From Arcuatula senhousia (taxonomy: Eukaryota; Mollusca; Bivalvia; Mytilida; Mytilidae): 64,000 bases of DNA. This document shows positions 1 to 11,240 of this stretch, one piece after another; positions within the stretch are counted from its first letter, which is position 1, and each line of letters starts with the position of its first letter. The notes beneath the pieces were generated by a model that was not told the DNA's origin, made no database searches, and was given only the letters and a program-made list of their open reading frames with translations. The stretch covers positions 70,095,022 through 70,159,021 of the forward strand of contig OZ020306.1 of the NCBI GenBank assembly GCA_963971305.1, given 5' to 3'. The translations under genes and the position numbers were made by a program.

Positions 1-140
1 CCCCACCTTGATGCTGTATACCAAATATCAAGTGGCTGTGATAAGTAGTTGCTGAAAAAAAACTGTAACGAAAATTTCTTCTCCACAGGCCGCCCGCCCG
101 GCCGCCTGCCCCACATATGCCATTTTATGACCCCAATTTC
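1..140. repeat. Interspersed repeat fragment cut by window edge
   Basis: The first ~70 bases (TGCTGTATACCAAATAT, then AGTAGTTGCTGA) recur in diverged form near 50165-50215 in the left palindrome arm and near 60015-60060 in the right arm. A GC-rich stretch with GCCGCCCGCC follows at 88-115. It is a piece of a dispersed family of unknown class, and no open frame of note is present. Confidence 0.4.
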
Positions 141-661
141 TTCATTTTGTTCTAAAATTTAACACAATAAGATGCTGCAATAATTACTTTTCTTTATTTC
201 TAAAGCTCACCACAGACCTTTTTACAAGTATGAAAGAGCACTATAGACACTTCAATTACAAATGAATTATCTAAACAGAATACTTCAATCTTATTTTGAC
301 ACCTGGCTCAAACATCTAAGTTGACATGAGTCAAGTATCAATTTTTCTGGCTCAATTATATATCTTAAGAGTTTATTGCTTTCAATCAGCTATTTTTTTA
401 TTTAATCTTAATTTTACTGGCTCTTTTACCAAAGCTTCGTTAGATCTTTGGTCAGTTAATTATAAAGTCCATCTATAATATCTTTAACCACTCATTTTTT
501 TACTGATAGGTGACGATAAAATTGGTGAATAATTTCTATTTTTGTATTTCTATCAAAAAGGTTATCAATAGATACTTTTCAAACAAAATGTAAAATATCA
601 TAGGAAAAAAACTATTAATCAAAATTGTTGCCCAAACAATTATTGAAAAAAAACTTTTTTT
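141..661. other. AT-rich stretch, nothing recognised
   Basis: No open frame, tandem repeat or inverted repeat that I can support. Several A and T homopolymer runs are present. Confidence 0.4.
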
Positions 662-785
662 TTTTTAACTTAGAGATCGCACTGGAAGAGAGAGTTTCGG
701 CATCCTAAAACCTGGTTTAACCTACCTTTTTTAAAAAATACCTGTACTTAGTCAGGCCACTTGCATTCTTCAATGTCTCTTGTAC
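662..785 (+). repeat. Fragment of dispersed repeat R1
   Basis: Resembles part of 4250-4445 (+) and the reverse complement of 27680-27900: GGAAGAG, then 'AAAACCTGGTTTAACC', then 'CCTGTAC..AGTCAGG'. Only the first half of the unit is kept. R1 has no coding capacity; its class (SINE-like or MITE-like) cannot be decided from the sequence. Confidence 0.45.
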
Positions 786-929
786 ATAATTTGGATTGTT
801 TTCCCCAGTGGCTAGTAACAAAGAAATAATTTTCTTAAAGATCGTATAAGACGTTTTTTCTTTTAATCTTCGTCTAAAAGTCGCTCATGGAGACACCGGT
901 GTCGGATAAAAAAAATTAAAAATAAAGAA

Positions 930-1499
930 AGAATGTGTCCATGGGACACGGATGCCCCCGCTGGCCTCAAATAAAAAGTTGAAGTCCGACAGGTCTGAAA
1001 GTCGGTTAGGACGCATAGTTTGTCATACTTAACCATCCTACCAAGTTTCAAATCATTCCCATGTACGGTTTCTGAGAAAAGCTTGACGGAAATTTTCATG
1101 TCAATTTTGGTATTGGTCCAGCCCCAAACAGGAAGTAGATGTCTGACAGGTCTAAAATTCGCTTAGGACGTATAGTTTGTCATACTGAACCATCCTACCA
1201 AGTTGAAAGTCATTCCCATGTACAGTTTCTGAGAAAAGCTTGACGGAAATTTTCATGTTGATTTTGGTATTGATCCAGCCCCAAACAGGAAGTAGATGTC
1301 CGACAGGTCTTAAATTCGCTTAGGACATACTGTTTGTAATACTGAACCATCCTACCAAGTTTCAAGTCATTCCCATTTACGGTTTCTGAGAAAAGCTTGA
1401 CGGAAATTTGTACGGACGTACGTACGTACGGACGGACGTACGGACGGACATGAGTAAAACTTAATGCCCCCCGACATGTCGTCGCGGGGGCATAAAAAT
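930..1499 (+). mobile_element. Pearl-like non-autonomous element with 158-bp tandem core
   Basis: About 2.7 copies of a ~158-bp unit lie at 985-1410; the phrase TCTGAGAAAAGCTTGACGG recurs near 1069, 1228 and 1386. They are followed by a (CGGA/CGTA)n microsatellite (1410-1450) and a terminal hairpin whose arms are ATGCCCC (1464-1470) and GGGGCAT (1487-1493), then an A-rich tail. The 5' end (GAATGTGTCC, a GTCC..GGAC inverted pair, then ATGCCCCC) matches the element at 46382-47340, which has a different core. The order core repeats, then ACGG-type microsatellite, then hairpin end is that of bivalve pearl elements, now usually regarded as Helitron/Helentron relatives. Class assignment is inference. 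Confidence 0.65.
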
Positions 1500-1654
1500 T
1501 GTACAAATCCTGGCATATCGAATTAATTGTGAGATACTTTCCAGGTCAGGAAAATTAATAATTTGAAAATGAAATTCGTATATTTTATCGTAAATGTTGG
1601 TAGTGATATGACTAATCTGGTCAAAATCGAGATGCAAATCCAAGAATGACGTGA

Positions 1655-2252
1655 CACAATTGAAAGAAGGGAAAGTGTACCAAAGGGGTAATCAAATATC
1701 ATTATACCAAAAAGAATTAAGACAAAACCGGTAGACAAAACAACATCACAAGGAAACATACCACACAACATTAAAAAACACACACACATAACAACAAAAT
1801 CGCATTCAGCAACGTGAACTCAAGTCAAAACGAGAGTAAACTCGGGTGCTCCGGAAGAGTAAGCAGTTCTTGCGTGCTGTAACACATCCGTCACGTTGCC
1901 AAAGATCGACTTTGTGTTGTTCAAATCCGGAAAGGATGACATTAGTTTATGTCAAACCAACATCTGTGCTCGTTTGAGAGATAGAAATCCCGTATTTGTC
2001 TACGACCACATGATGTCTTCCGTGAAATTCTTGAGTGATGACAACAACCTTGTAACGTACCCCTGTGTTAACAATTTGCTTGTCAGCCGTGTAGCTCTAT
2101 CAATGAAGACGTTATACTCCCCACATGTTCTGGAATGACGAATCAGTTGTGATACGTAAACTCCATATGCTCGAGCGGACGGAATGTTGCCGCACAGAAA
2201 GGGAAAGTTGACTATTGGAAAGTTGAAGTCATCACATTTGTTTGTGGTTTTA
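1655..2252 (-). pseudogene. PLE-B remnant, C-terminal part and 3' tail
   Basis: Read on the minus strand, this matches the end of the PLE-B copies at 47523-48437 and 25895-27068. It has a conserved stretch corresponding to KRDDFNFPIVNFPFL..AYGVYVSQL, then the 3' region with the phrases GAAATTTTACG-like and TCTTCCGGAGC, then the ~165-bp terminal tail (1666-1830). The reverse transcriptase catalytic motifs are absent, so it is 5' truncated. Stops and frameshifts interrupt it. The plus-strand open frame at 1896-2138 is only its antisense. Confidence 0.7.
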
Positions 2253-2559
2253 TTAATCTACAAAACGAAGGCTAAAGGACACGATTTCTTGGATTTCTTC
2301 AATGTAGATATTTAGGACTTAGACATGTCCTTGCCCATTCAAATTGTATGGCGATTAGGTCATACTATTTTAGGAAACCTTTGATGGCAAAGCCCCTTAT
2401 TGTTATCATTAGCTGTTTATCTAGTGCTGCATTGGAACAATCACCTTATTTTCCTTATTGTCACACTTTCACACTTTCATTGGTGCAGAACCCAAAGAGA
2501 GGAGTTAATCGCCTAGTTCAGCCGTCATACAACCTTCCAAGAAAACAAGATACAAATTC

Positions 2560-2645
2560 CAGAACGGGTATAAAAACAGTTAATTTTGAAATGGTTCATA
2601 TTCCTATTTCAAGGAGAAACCTTTCTCAATCAAGATTTGAATTAA
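2560..2645 (-). repeat. Decayed retrozyme-beta fragment
   Basis: Similar to 10900-10990 (GGGTATaAAAACaGTTAATT, then TATTTCAAGGAGaAACCT). On the minus strand the expected CTGATGAG is mutated (TTGATTGAG), although TTGAAATA is still present. It is therefore a dead relative of the hammerhead units at 10.9 and 14.2 kb. Confidence 0.4.
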
Positions 2646-2770
2646 AAAAAACACAGTTATCTAATTTCGGCACATGTCTCCAAAACTCTACTTTAACATA
2701 AAGTCATTTGCTAAATTATACCGCTATAGTAATATCTAACAAAATCAGTAAATTGTAAAAATCATATGTG

Positions 2771-2805
2771 TTTTTTTTTTTTTTTTTTTTTTTTTTGGGG
2801 GGGGG
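2771..2805 (+). repeat. T26-G9 homopolymer block
   Basis: A run of 26 T is followed directly by 9 G. It may be a poly(A) relic of a retroinsertion on the minus strand, or an assembly-sensitive homopolymer. Confidence 0.8.
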
Positions 2806-4235
2806 TATCTAGCGTTCATAGTTTAAAGATTCGGTCAACAGACTCTTAAAACATTCTTCCATAGAATTAATATTACTTGACCGATAGGTGTTGATATAAT
2901 ATATTTCAAGAGGAGTGGTCATTTCGTGTCGTCTAGAGTACCTTTATTAAAAAAGCATAACAACGTGTAGGGCTAATATTTTAATGTGTTTAATGGATGT
3001 TAAGTCTTATAAAATGCTTATCTACGACGCTCTGGTTAAAAGTTCTGTAGACAAATAAACTTAAGTCTAGAATATAAAACGTTCAGTAGAAAACTAAAAC
3101 AAGCACATTTCATGAAGCAGAAGGCCGTAGGGTTTAAACATTTCTTAAAAATCTTATATCCAAATTAAAGCATTGATATCCTGTTGACGAAAGTATGAAA
3201 GAATGGACATTTTTTCTTTTGTAGCTGGGATCAGAATTGTGTGGTATGTTATTCTTCTTCACTGTTTTTCAAAATTGTATAAAAATAAGCAGTTTATCAA
3301 TAATACTTGTCTTACTTGAAGTGAATTGCTGAGAACGCAATAATTCATTGTTTTTGCAGTCTTTCATTGGAGCAACTATTTTGTTGCTTTTCAAAATAAT
3401 ACAGAATAATCAGATCTTACTTGAAATTCAATGATGCGGTTGCATGATTCTTTTATATGGAAGCCCACATGTTGCGACCTTTAGCGGAATAGAAATATTA
3501 CAATATATAAATTATGAACTGTTTGTACGTACTTGAACATGATAACTATTTAGTATGCATGAAAAGTCAAACGTTTTAGGACTAAAACTATCTGATAAAA
3601 CATTTATATATACCATTGAGAGCTTTTCAACTATAGTTAAGTAGAAAAAAAGATAAAATGTTTGCAACGATGCAAGACTTTAATACAACCTGAAGCATCC
3701 AAAGGCTTGAAAAAAAACAAATATGAAATTAATATTGTTTAATTACGTATAGTAAAACATGTAAAGACAGAATGGGTTGTCAACAGATCATTCGTCATTT
3801 TCAAATAAAAATCTCCTAGGTATAAAAAGATAATTTTTACATGTAAAACCCATATACAATTATACCGGGATGTCTTAATTAACCTTCTCGTTAACTTCTA
3901 GATACATGTACATGTATCAACGTGTGTTAACATGTGATGTAATTAATGTGTCTGAATTTTTTTTAAATGTGATCGGATTTTACATTTTTCTTTTTTTCCT
4001 TTTTTTTTTAACAGTTGAAGTTTTTTTAAATAAATTTTGGTCACGCTATACTTTACACGTGAATGTAAATAAGTTGTACAAGACTTCATGGCAAACTTAT
4101 TGAACATTTATTTGATAACTTGTCTTTTTTTCATGAATATCAAAGGTACGAAAACAATGCATTCCTAAAGAAAAGGATAAACGACTACCTGCACTTCTAT
4201 GATAGTCCTATTATCCCCATTATGTCTTCACAGCC
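2806..4235. other. AT-rich intergenic DNA, nothing recognised
   Basis: Short open frames only, with low-complexity composition. I see no repeat unit, splice structure or conserved domain. Confidence 0.4.
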
Positions 4236-4239
4236 GTTT

Positions 4240-4445
4240 CGTGTCACTACCGGACCCTAAGGTTGCGATGGAAGAGGGAGGTTTGGCGCGCCATAAAACC
4301 CGGTTTAATCCACCATTTCATTTGAAATGCCTGTACCAAGTCAGGAACATTGCGATCTATAATTTTTCCGGTATGTCTTCCTTGTTTTGTCTTTACTCTT
4401 GGACATTGAAATTGATCCTCCAAGTTCAGTAATTTTGTTATTACC
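4240..4445 (+). repeat. Dispersed repeat R1, most complete plus-strand copy
   Basis: Matches the reverse complement of 27680-27900 over nearly its whole length (CCGGACCCTAAGGTTGCG, 'AAAACCCGGTTTAA', 'CCTGTACCAAGTCAGGA', TTCCGGTATGTCTTCCTTG, 'CCAAGTTCAGTAATTTTGTT'). Other fragments lie at 662-785, 35040-35140, 51722-51815 and the mirror of the last. No terminal inverted repeats or poly(A) tail are obvious. Confidence 0.6.
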
Positions 4446-4800
4446 TTTATTTGCAACAATTGAAAGCGCAACTGCATAAAGACAGACGTAGATGTCAATG
4501 ACTACAAAGCAATTTGTTTTGTACTCTTGTTAAAAAGCTTGATATTCAAAACAAATAACCCATTCACTAAATATATGTTTTTTAAATAATTTGTACTTAC
4601 CTTTTTGCCTTTTTACTTTATTAAATTAGCTGTTTGCTTTATTTAATTATTTATACCTGTTAAAAGTGCTACATTTTTTTTATTTTGTTTTGTTTGTTCT
4701 AAAAGCATCAAAAGCAAGAATATTTCATAATTTTAAGTTTGAAAAAATAACTTTATGTTTTCAGGATTTTCATCAAAGTTTCTTCATATCCGCAGCAGCA

Positions 4801-5861
4801 CATTAGAAAGGCATACTGTAAAACATGGTATGGTACGGTGGTATGGTATGTGGTATGGTACGGTGGTATGGTATAGATTTTGTCATACCATGGTACGGTG
4901 GTATGGTACGATGGTATGGTATTATGGTATGGTACGAATTTTCATACCATGGTATAGAGTTGTTAATACCATATGGTATGGTATGGATTTGAAAACTTTT
5001 TAAAAATGAAATAGTAAATTAATTACATGTTTATAATAATATTGTTTGACTCCCATTCAGATTAAGCACACAAAGGGGGTGTTTCTTGATTTCTTGTTTA
5101 TGATATTTAGTTTTATAAGCATTATAGAAAACTGTGTAACTTTAAGATAAGGGAAAATACAATAATGTTTTGAATACATTTTTGTTTAAAATGTGTTTGT
5201 ATACAGTACTTACAATACACTAACTATCAAAAGAGAAGTTTCGAAAGGAATTTATGAGAAATTGTTTCTTTTAAGCAATTATAAGTATCTTATCCTCAAA
5301 TCTACCACAGTATGATCATCAACACAAAACAAAAAAGTTTATTTTTAAATTGAGTTGACTTTTTTATTGTTGAAATGATGGTAATTTAGCAGGTTAAGAA
5401 ACTGAAAGTAAATCTTATCTTGATCTAGGTAGTGTTATAAAAACTATGTTTTAGTCAATTAACACATGTTTTACTGAGTAGCTTCCTATGGACATGCAAC
5501 ACACAAGAACAATTAAAACAGTGATTTATCATCATCACTGAGTGGAGAGATTAAACTTTAAATTCCAAAATAGATTTTTTTTTAATTTAATTTAATATAA
5601 TGTTGCTTTATATAAGAAGATATACTATAGTTTAACATAATGTTAATGAAAAAAAAATTACTTCAGAAAAAAAGAAATTTCAAATCCATACCATACCATA
5701 GACTTTATACCATGGTATGAAAATTCGTACCATACCATGATACCATACCATCATACCATACCACCGTACCATGGTATGACAAAATTTATACCATACCACC
5801 GTACCATACCACATACCATACCACCGTACCATACCATGTTTTACAGTATGCCCATTAGAAA
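4801..5861. mobile_element. Non-autonomous transposon, long TIRs, 9-bp TSD (Mutator-like?)
   Basis: The element proper is 4810-5852 (1043 bp). Perfect 9-bp target duplications CATTAGAAA lie at 4801-4809 and 5853-5861. Its ends are GGCATACTGTAAAACATGG and the exact reverse complement. The terminal inverted repeats run ~180 bp (about 4810-4994 and 5676-5852) and are built from GGTATGGTACGGTGG-like short repeats. The interior (4995-5675) has no open frame, so the element needs a transposase supplied in trans. A 9-bp duplication with long TIRs fits Mutator-like elements. The superfamily is inference; the boundaries are directly visible. Confidence 0.85.
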
Positions 5862-7380
5862 TGAAGATTGCTTGTCTTTTGATTCTTGTGTTTATTTTTA
5901 TTTCATTTTTGTACTCTAACGATGCATAATAAATAACTTTAATTTCCTAACATATTGGTATAATAAGACGTTTACATCGAACAGAATTTGCTAATAGCAT
6001 TGAGGATCAAATAAAAATATATTTCAGATGCATCGAATACACCTGGCTCTAATTGCAAAACATCTTTAACATATAAAAAGAGGAGATTACCATCGCGGCG
6101 TTTTATGTGTTTTCAAATCGCTCGGGTCAAATTAAGTGTTTTAGGTGGAGCAACTTTGATTAACATCACGCAAAGCATTAATATGTTCTGTAAAAAAATA
6201 CCTTTACCTAAAATTTCCAGATATCAACTGATATAAGTTCACCAATACACATTTTAGCCTTTGTTGTGGTGACTTTGTAATGTATTATATTTTTGTAATG
6301 TGACCATTTGTAAATCAAAGAATATTAAAAACTGGATATCATGATTTCAATTTTTGTTCATATTGGATTACTGATATCGTTTTCGCTTCGATGATGGACT
6401 ATTTGACTTGAAAAGGGGGCCTAGGTTTTTTTGTTTGGTCCGCCTCCTCTGAATCTGCCACATGAATTCGGGATTTTGGATTACTGATAGTTTGTAGAAA
6501 TTAAGCTATGTAGTAAAATATTAAATGCCTTAACAACTCTTTCAAATTAATTTTATGTTGGAATTCAGTAAACTGTTTTAAGAAATCCCTCTATAGCAGA
6601 CCACTATTGCATATTATATAATATTTGGCCCCTATCGAAAATCATCTAGTGAAATGTAAAATCTTGTTTTTGACATCAAAATGCATGCATCTGAGCTAAA
6701 AAGCTGAAATCCAAAATTTCTAAGTACAACCACTACCTTATCATTTTAGAAATCAAAGTTTTGAAGTAGATCCCCACCTGTCAACATTATTTATAATACT
6801 TCTTAAGTTGAACTAATGTACCTTTTTCACCCTTTATATACTAAAATACTTAAAATATTGTATGCGTTTGTGCTGTCATTAATATATTTGTAAATGGAAA
6901 CACTGTATGTAAGGGAGACGACTTTTTAATGCCTAATCCCTTTAATTTGTCATGTATTTAAGTTGTGATGTGGAAAAACAAGACCCATTAAGATTATAAA
7001 CTCTAGGACTCAGACATTACTGGTTAATATCCCTAGTGCTAAATTGGGATCCTATTCGAACGCTTTTGTTAAGAGTACTTCTCTTACAATTATTTCGTTT
7101 TTACCTTCAGTGTATAAATATTGTTTTACAAAATGATGTCGGATGAGAGGTTGCATGCACCTTGAATCTCCAGAAAAACTTAGAACGCAAATTGTTGTAC
7201 GCGTTAAGATACCAACAACACAACGTTGCTATAACAACCAGCTGAGACTCGGATTTGACATGAAAAGCTTTTGAATAAAATGTGAAAAAAGAAAATTCAC
7301 GTAAGATTTTTTTAACTTGATTTATACAATGTTTAAGTTCTGCTGTCTTGGTCGTTTTCGTGAAAAAAAAAACTTGATTA
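5862..7380. other. AT-rich stretch without recognised features
   Basis: No convincing open frame, repeat array or terminal inverted repeats. It starts with the TSD-flanking DNA of the preceding transposon. Confidence 0.4.
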
Positions 7381-7383
7381 TCA

Positions 7384-8780
7384 ATTTTTGATCAATGATT
7401 AAAATGTTTTGTAAGATTATTGGTGCATTGAACTTAAAACCAAGAGGGAATTGTTGTATTTAAAATGTGTTCATTAAAATGAAACTTAGTACATACATAT
7501 GCTGTGTTTAGCGATTGGCTTTTTGACAATATCATTTAGAAAAGCTATGATTAAGTTAAGCATAGGATAATACCAATTGAAAGATGCTCAATGGCCAAGA
7601 AAATTTCCGGTACAAAACACCATCAAATGGCGGTTCTTTAGAGATTTGTAACAAAAGTATATTTTGTAATAACTCCGGATACTAGAAATTTTAATATAGA
7701 CAAAGCCTACAAACAAAGCGATAAACCAATATAAAAGAATTGTTTAGTAAGTAAAACATTTTAAAATGATAAAATTTAAGGTACTCATTAGTCGACTTAT
7801 GAACATCTCCTTTTCGTTTTAGCCCCTAAAAAAGGACTGTTTGTCCAAAAATTTGGACACCTGTTATTGTTTAAATAATTTTAAACATTTTATTGTAATT
7901 TATCTATTCGTATTCTACCTTTAAAACGTTGTTTAAAATCTGTTATTCTTACAAGTACTTCTCCTTTTTTCTACCTTTCTTTTGCTGAGAAAGAGAGTAT
8001 TTTGATTCCGCCAAATATAAAAAACATAAATAATTGTTTTTATTACAAAATTAGCAATACAACGAACCTTACAACCAGCTCAATCACAAGCAAACAAAAA
8101 GGTGCTGGCATGTATTTTTATCTGTACAAAAGCTTTTGAGATGAGACTAGTTCTGCTTTCTATGCAACTTCCGGTATCCTATAGAATTGTAAACTGGGAT
8201 TAAGAACTAGTCTATAATAAACATCTATAAAGTTTGTACTATTCATTTATGGTCTTGGTGACAAGTTTTCATCTTTGTTTACATGAAAATAATTTGCAGC
8301 GAAACCGGAGAGCAAATACCCGTTAAGACTTTTTGGACAATATGTAGAACAAGGCTTTAACTATATTTACGTTCTGCTTTTCAGATCTTTTCCGTCAAAC
8401 ATAATGATTCTAGATCAATGTGTTGTAAGACCATTGGTGCAGAATACCGTAATACAAGAAGGTTATTATCACTTTTTAAATTGTGTGCTTTAAAATGAAA
8501 CCAAGTACATATGCTGTAATGGGCGATTGACTTGACTTTTTAAAACATAATGATTCTAGATCAATGTGTTGTGAGCTTACTGGTGCACTAAACCTAAACA
8601 CAAGCAGGCAATTCTTTTTTTTTTAAATGTGTTCAACAAAACGAAACCAAGTAAATACATGTATGCGGTATTTGGGAATTGTCTTTTGACTACATGGTAT
8701 ACAACAGCTATCAACCGAAAAGTGCGATTAAGTTATGCATGAGATCATACCAATTGAATGATGCTAAATGTATCGTAAAA
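7384..8780 (+). repeat. Three diverged direct copies of a ~150-230 bp repeat
   Basis: Copies lie near 7390-7595, 8400-8530 and 8550-8775. Shared phrases are 'TGTTTTGTAAGA..ATTGGTGCA', 'AAAATGAAAC..AGTACAT', 'GCGATTG..TTTTGAC' and 'ATACCAATTGAA.GATGCT'. The last two copies are near-tandem. No coding capacity is visible and the family is not recognised. Confidence 0.5.
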
Positions 8781-9059
8781 GGCTTAGGGTATTTGACAAC
8801 AAAACAAAATGGAATTATAAAGTTGGTAATGCTATGCTGAATCTCAATGATCTCTAGAGAGTAAAATAAAATGCTAAACAATTTATGTTTTTGTTAGCAA
8901 TACATATTTATCACATTACTAAATATATCTCATAATTTTGTTGGGTGCAATTTTTCTTTTTCATTTCTGCATTTGAGAAGCAATATTATTTTCATGGTTT
9001 TATGATAAATCTAAGAGTGACTATATCTGTACCAGAGATCATACTCATTTAGTAAATCA

Positions 9060-9165
9060 TTTTTTTTTCGTCCGTCCGTCCGCCGAAGGTTTCCGGATGA
9101 TAACTTGACAATGCGTCGAAGGATTTGAATGATAGTTCGCACAGCTGTTAAGTACAATAAACTAC
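9060..9165 (+). repeat. (CGTC)n-headed dispersed repeat fragment
   Basis: T-run, then CGTCCGTCCGTCCG, then AAGGTTTCCGGATGATAAC. The CGTC microsatellite recalls the reverse complement of pearl-element microsatellites, but no core repeats are attached. The call is tentative. Confidence 0.35.
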
Positions 9166-9384
9166 AGGTCAAGTAAAATATTCAGGATGATCTGAAAAAT
9201 ATTATTGAAGAATTTCCACTTTGTAAAGTTTCCAAATTTGAAAATGATGAAATATTATGGTCTTAGAAAGATAACTCATTTCTTTTCTGTCTCTATTTAG
9301 ATATATATAGTATATACAGTATAGTATACAAATATTTTTTTAACTATTGATGAATATCATGGCGGGGTATCATTTAATGTTCCA

Positions 9385-10852
9385 TTTGATGCCCTATTTT
9401 TAGTAATGAGACTCATAACGTTTATATTTACTGGACTGATACAGAAACTTTTACTGCACTTAATTATTCCTTCGATAATATTTACATAGTTTTGATAAAC
9501 AAATTAATCGCCATATCATTGGTGTTCGTATGGGAACAAATTGTGTGCCACTTATAGCTGACCTTTTCCTTTAATGTTATGAATCATTACTTATGGCTAA
9601 ACTATGAAATCAGACCGCAACAAACAGAACCTCATCAAAACTTTTAATAATACTTTTAGATATTAAGACGACATTCTTGCACTAAACAATCTTTCATTTT
9701 CTAACTTTATTACAGATATCTATCCTTCCGAATTAACTTTAAACAAATTTAACGTCACCGGTAATAAACGTCCATTTTTGGATTTAGATTTTAAGTATTA
9801 TTGATAGAAAATTGCAAACAAAAGTATATGATAAACATGACCACTTTACCTTCTCTATTATATCAATTTTCATCATCTTTAAGAAGATGTTCAACTAGAA
9901 CCGTCTTACGGGATTTGCATTTCACAGTTAGTAAGATATGCTCGGATCTGCAGTGATGTTTCTGATTTTAAAAATAAAAACCGTTTTATTACTGAAAAAG
10001 TATTAAAACAAGATTATCGATACCACAAGTAAGTAAAATCTTTTCGAAATTCTTCCACAAGTTTCTCTTTTTGAAAATTTTAATTGTGCACGTCGATTTC
10101 TGATAGTGAAAGGGAATATTAAATCCTAAATTTTATTTCAATGTATAAAGCACACAGGTTTAAAAACACTCTATTGGAGTGAAAAACTGGCTTCAAAATC
10201 TATAAATCTTTGAATCTAGTGTTTTTGGTAGTATTGATACTTTCCTTAAAACTTTCATAAGCTTTCTAACTAATGTCATTTTTAAGCATTATATAAGTGT
10301 GTCGGTTTTGTGTCATGATATTCTACCAAATCATTAATTGTTTGAAGTGATGTGTCAGTTTAAAATCTACATTTTTTTTACATCAGTCGATTAATGATTC
10401 TCAGCTAGCTGTCAGTAAGAGCGGTGTTCTCTAGAGAATTCCTCTACCGTTCGTTTTTCTTTTGTCTAAAATTATCTCTAGTGGAATTGAAAGTTGATCG
10501 ATTTGACTTTTTTGTGCTTTGTCTAGGATTATTGGTTGGGGGAAGGTTGGGCCCAAAAATATAGTTTAACCCCGCCACATTTTGTATGTGTCTCTCCTAA
10601 GCCAGGAATCTTTGACAAAGCTTTTGTTTGTATTTGTCTTTTTGTTGCTAAGAAAGGGGTCTACATGGGACTATTCCAGGACTGGATTTGAATTATATGC
10701 ATTTTATTTAGACCATGGGCCAATTGCAGAATCGCGATCAGCGCCTACTGTCCTCGTTGAAGGCTGCTGGCGGTTGTCCATTGTGGTTTTTTCTGAATTG
10801 CCGCTTGTTATGTGGGCTGTGTCGCGTACATCTCATTATTTTCTATTCTCTG
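9385..10852 (+). pseudogene. PLE-A retroelement, 5'-truncated and decayed RT
   Basis: Read on the plus strand, this is the same family as 29283-32030 (-). The RT block is at ~9525-9580 (an IGV.MGTNC.PLIADLF-like stretch; the usual Pro after IG is replaced). The catalytic box at 9655-9680 has a stop in place of the Tyr/Leu of YLDD. A downstream FLDLDF-like stretch, then C-terminal similarity, follow to ~10270. The 3' untranslated part (10300-10852) matches 29283-29870 in reverse. Frameshifts and stops are numerous and both strands lack a long frame, so this copy is dead. The element would encode a Penelope-type reverse transcriptase; no GIY-YIG endonuclease is visible. Confidence 0.75.
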
Positions 10853-10940
10853 AAAACATGCGCATTTGTAAGACATATTTTAAAAAGAATATCTTAATAA
10901 TACAATACCAAATCGGGTATGAAAACGGTTAATTGGGTTA

Positions 10941-10984
10941 TACTGTATATCGATATTTCAAGGAGTAACCTCTCATCAGCAGCC
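10941..10984 (-). ncRNA. Hammerhead ribozyme (type I), beta family, weaker copy
   Basis: Minus strand: CUGAUGA (10979-10973), stem II GAGG/CCUU, GAAA (10959-10956), a short helix III closing loop UCGA, predicted cleavage between 10946 and 10945. Helix I pairs CAGU with GCUG, about 4 bp. All core residues of the consensus are present. Compared with the copy at 14182-14227, stem II changes from a G.U to a G-C pair, and helix I changes U-A to C-G at its first pair and C-G to U.G at its fourth. Pairing is thus kept while sequence differs. Confidence 0.65.
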
Positions 10985-11171
10985 TTAGAAATCAAAACAT
11001 TCGAAAAAGCAGAGGTAAGGTCAAAAACCAAAAGTATTGAATGAAAAGTACTCAAAGCCAATCGGTTCGAATAGGGAAGCCAAATCCAGCACCGAGGATA
11101 TCGACCATGTGCAGTACAAGGAAAGAAACAATTTAAAATTTAACCATCGGGTATTTCAATAACAAACAATA

Positions 11172-11201
11172 TCACAGGGGCTTCAATTCAAGCCCCTGTG
11201 A
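11172..11201. repeat. Perfect 12-bp inverted repeat hairpin
   Basis: TCACAGGGGCTT (11172-11183), loop CAATTC, AAGCCCCTGTGA (11190-11201). It sits inside the minus-strand retrozyme-beta copy, in the place of a different stem-loop of the 14-kb copy. Confidence 0.85.
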
Positions 11202-11240
11202 ACAATATTAGAAATTTAATGGTAAATTCGTGTCAGAATA

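Larger units (their letters stand above)
10880..11240 (-). mobile_element. Retrozyme-beta unit, minus-strand copy
   Basis: Reverse complement of much of 13960-14290: 'GCACATGGTCGATATCCTCG', 'GTGCTGGATTTGGCTTCC', 'GAGGTTACT.CTTGAAATATCG' are shared. It carries a hammerhead at 10941-10984. Where the 14-kb copy has the 'CCCCGAGGGTAATCAC' body, this copy has a perfect hairpin at 11172-11201. It is non-coding; mobility would need a reverse transcriptase in trans. Confidence 0.6.

Noticed and set aside
863..1506. Minus-strand frames of 78 and 98 codons
   Set aside because: They read through the pearl-like core repeats and microsatellite.
4755..5919. Tyr/Trp/Gly- and His/Pro-rich open frames
   Set aside because: They are translations of the GGTATGG-type TIR repeats of the transposon at 4810-5852.
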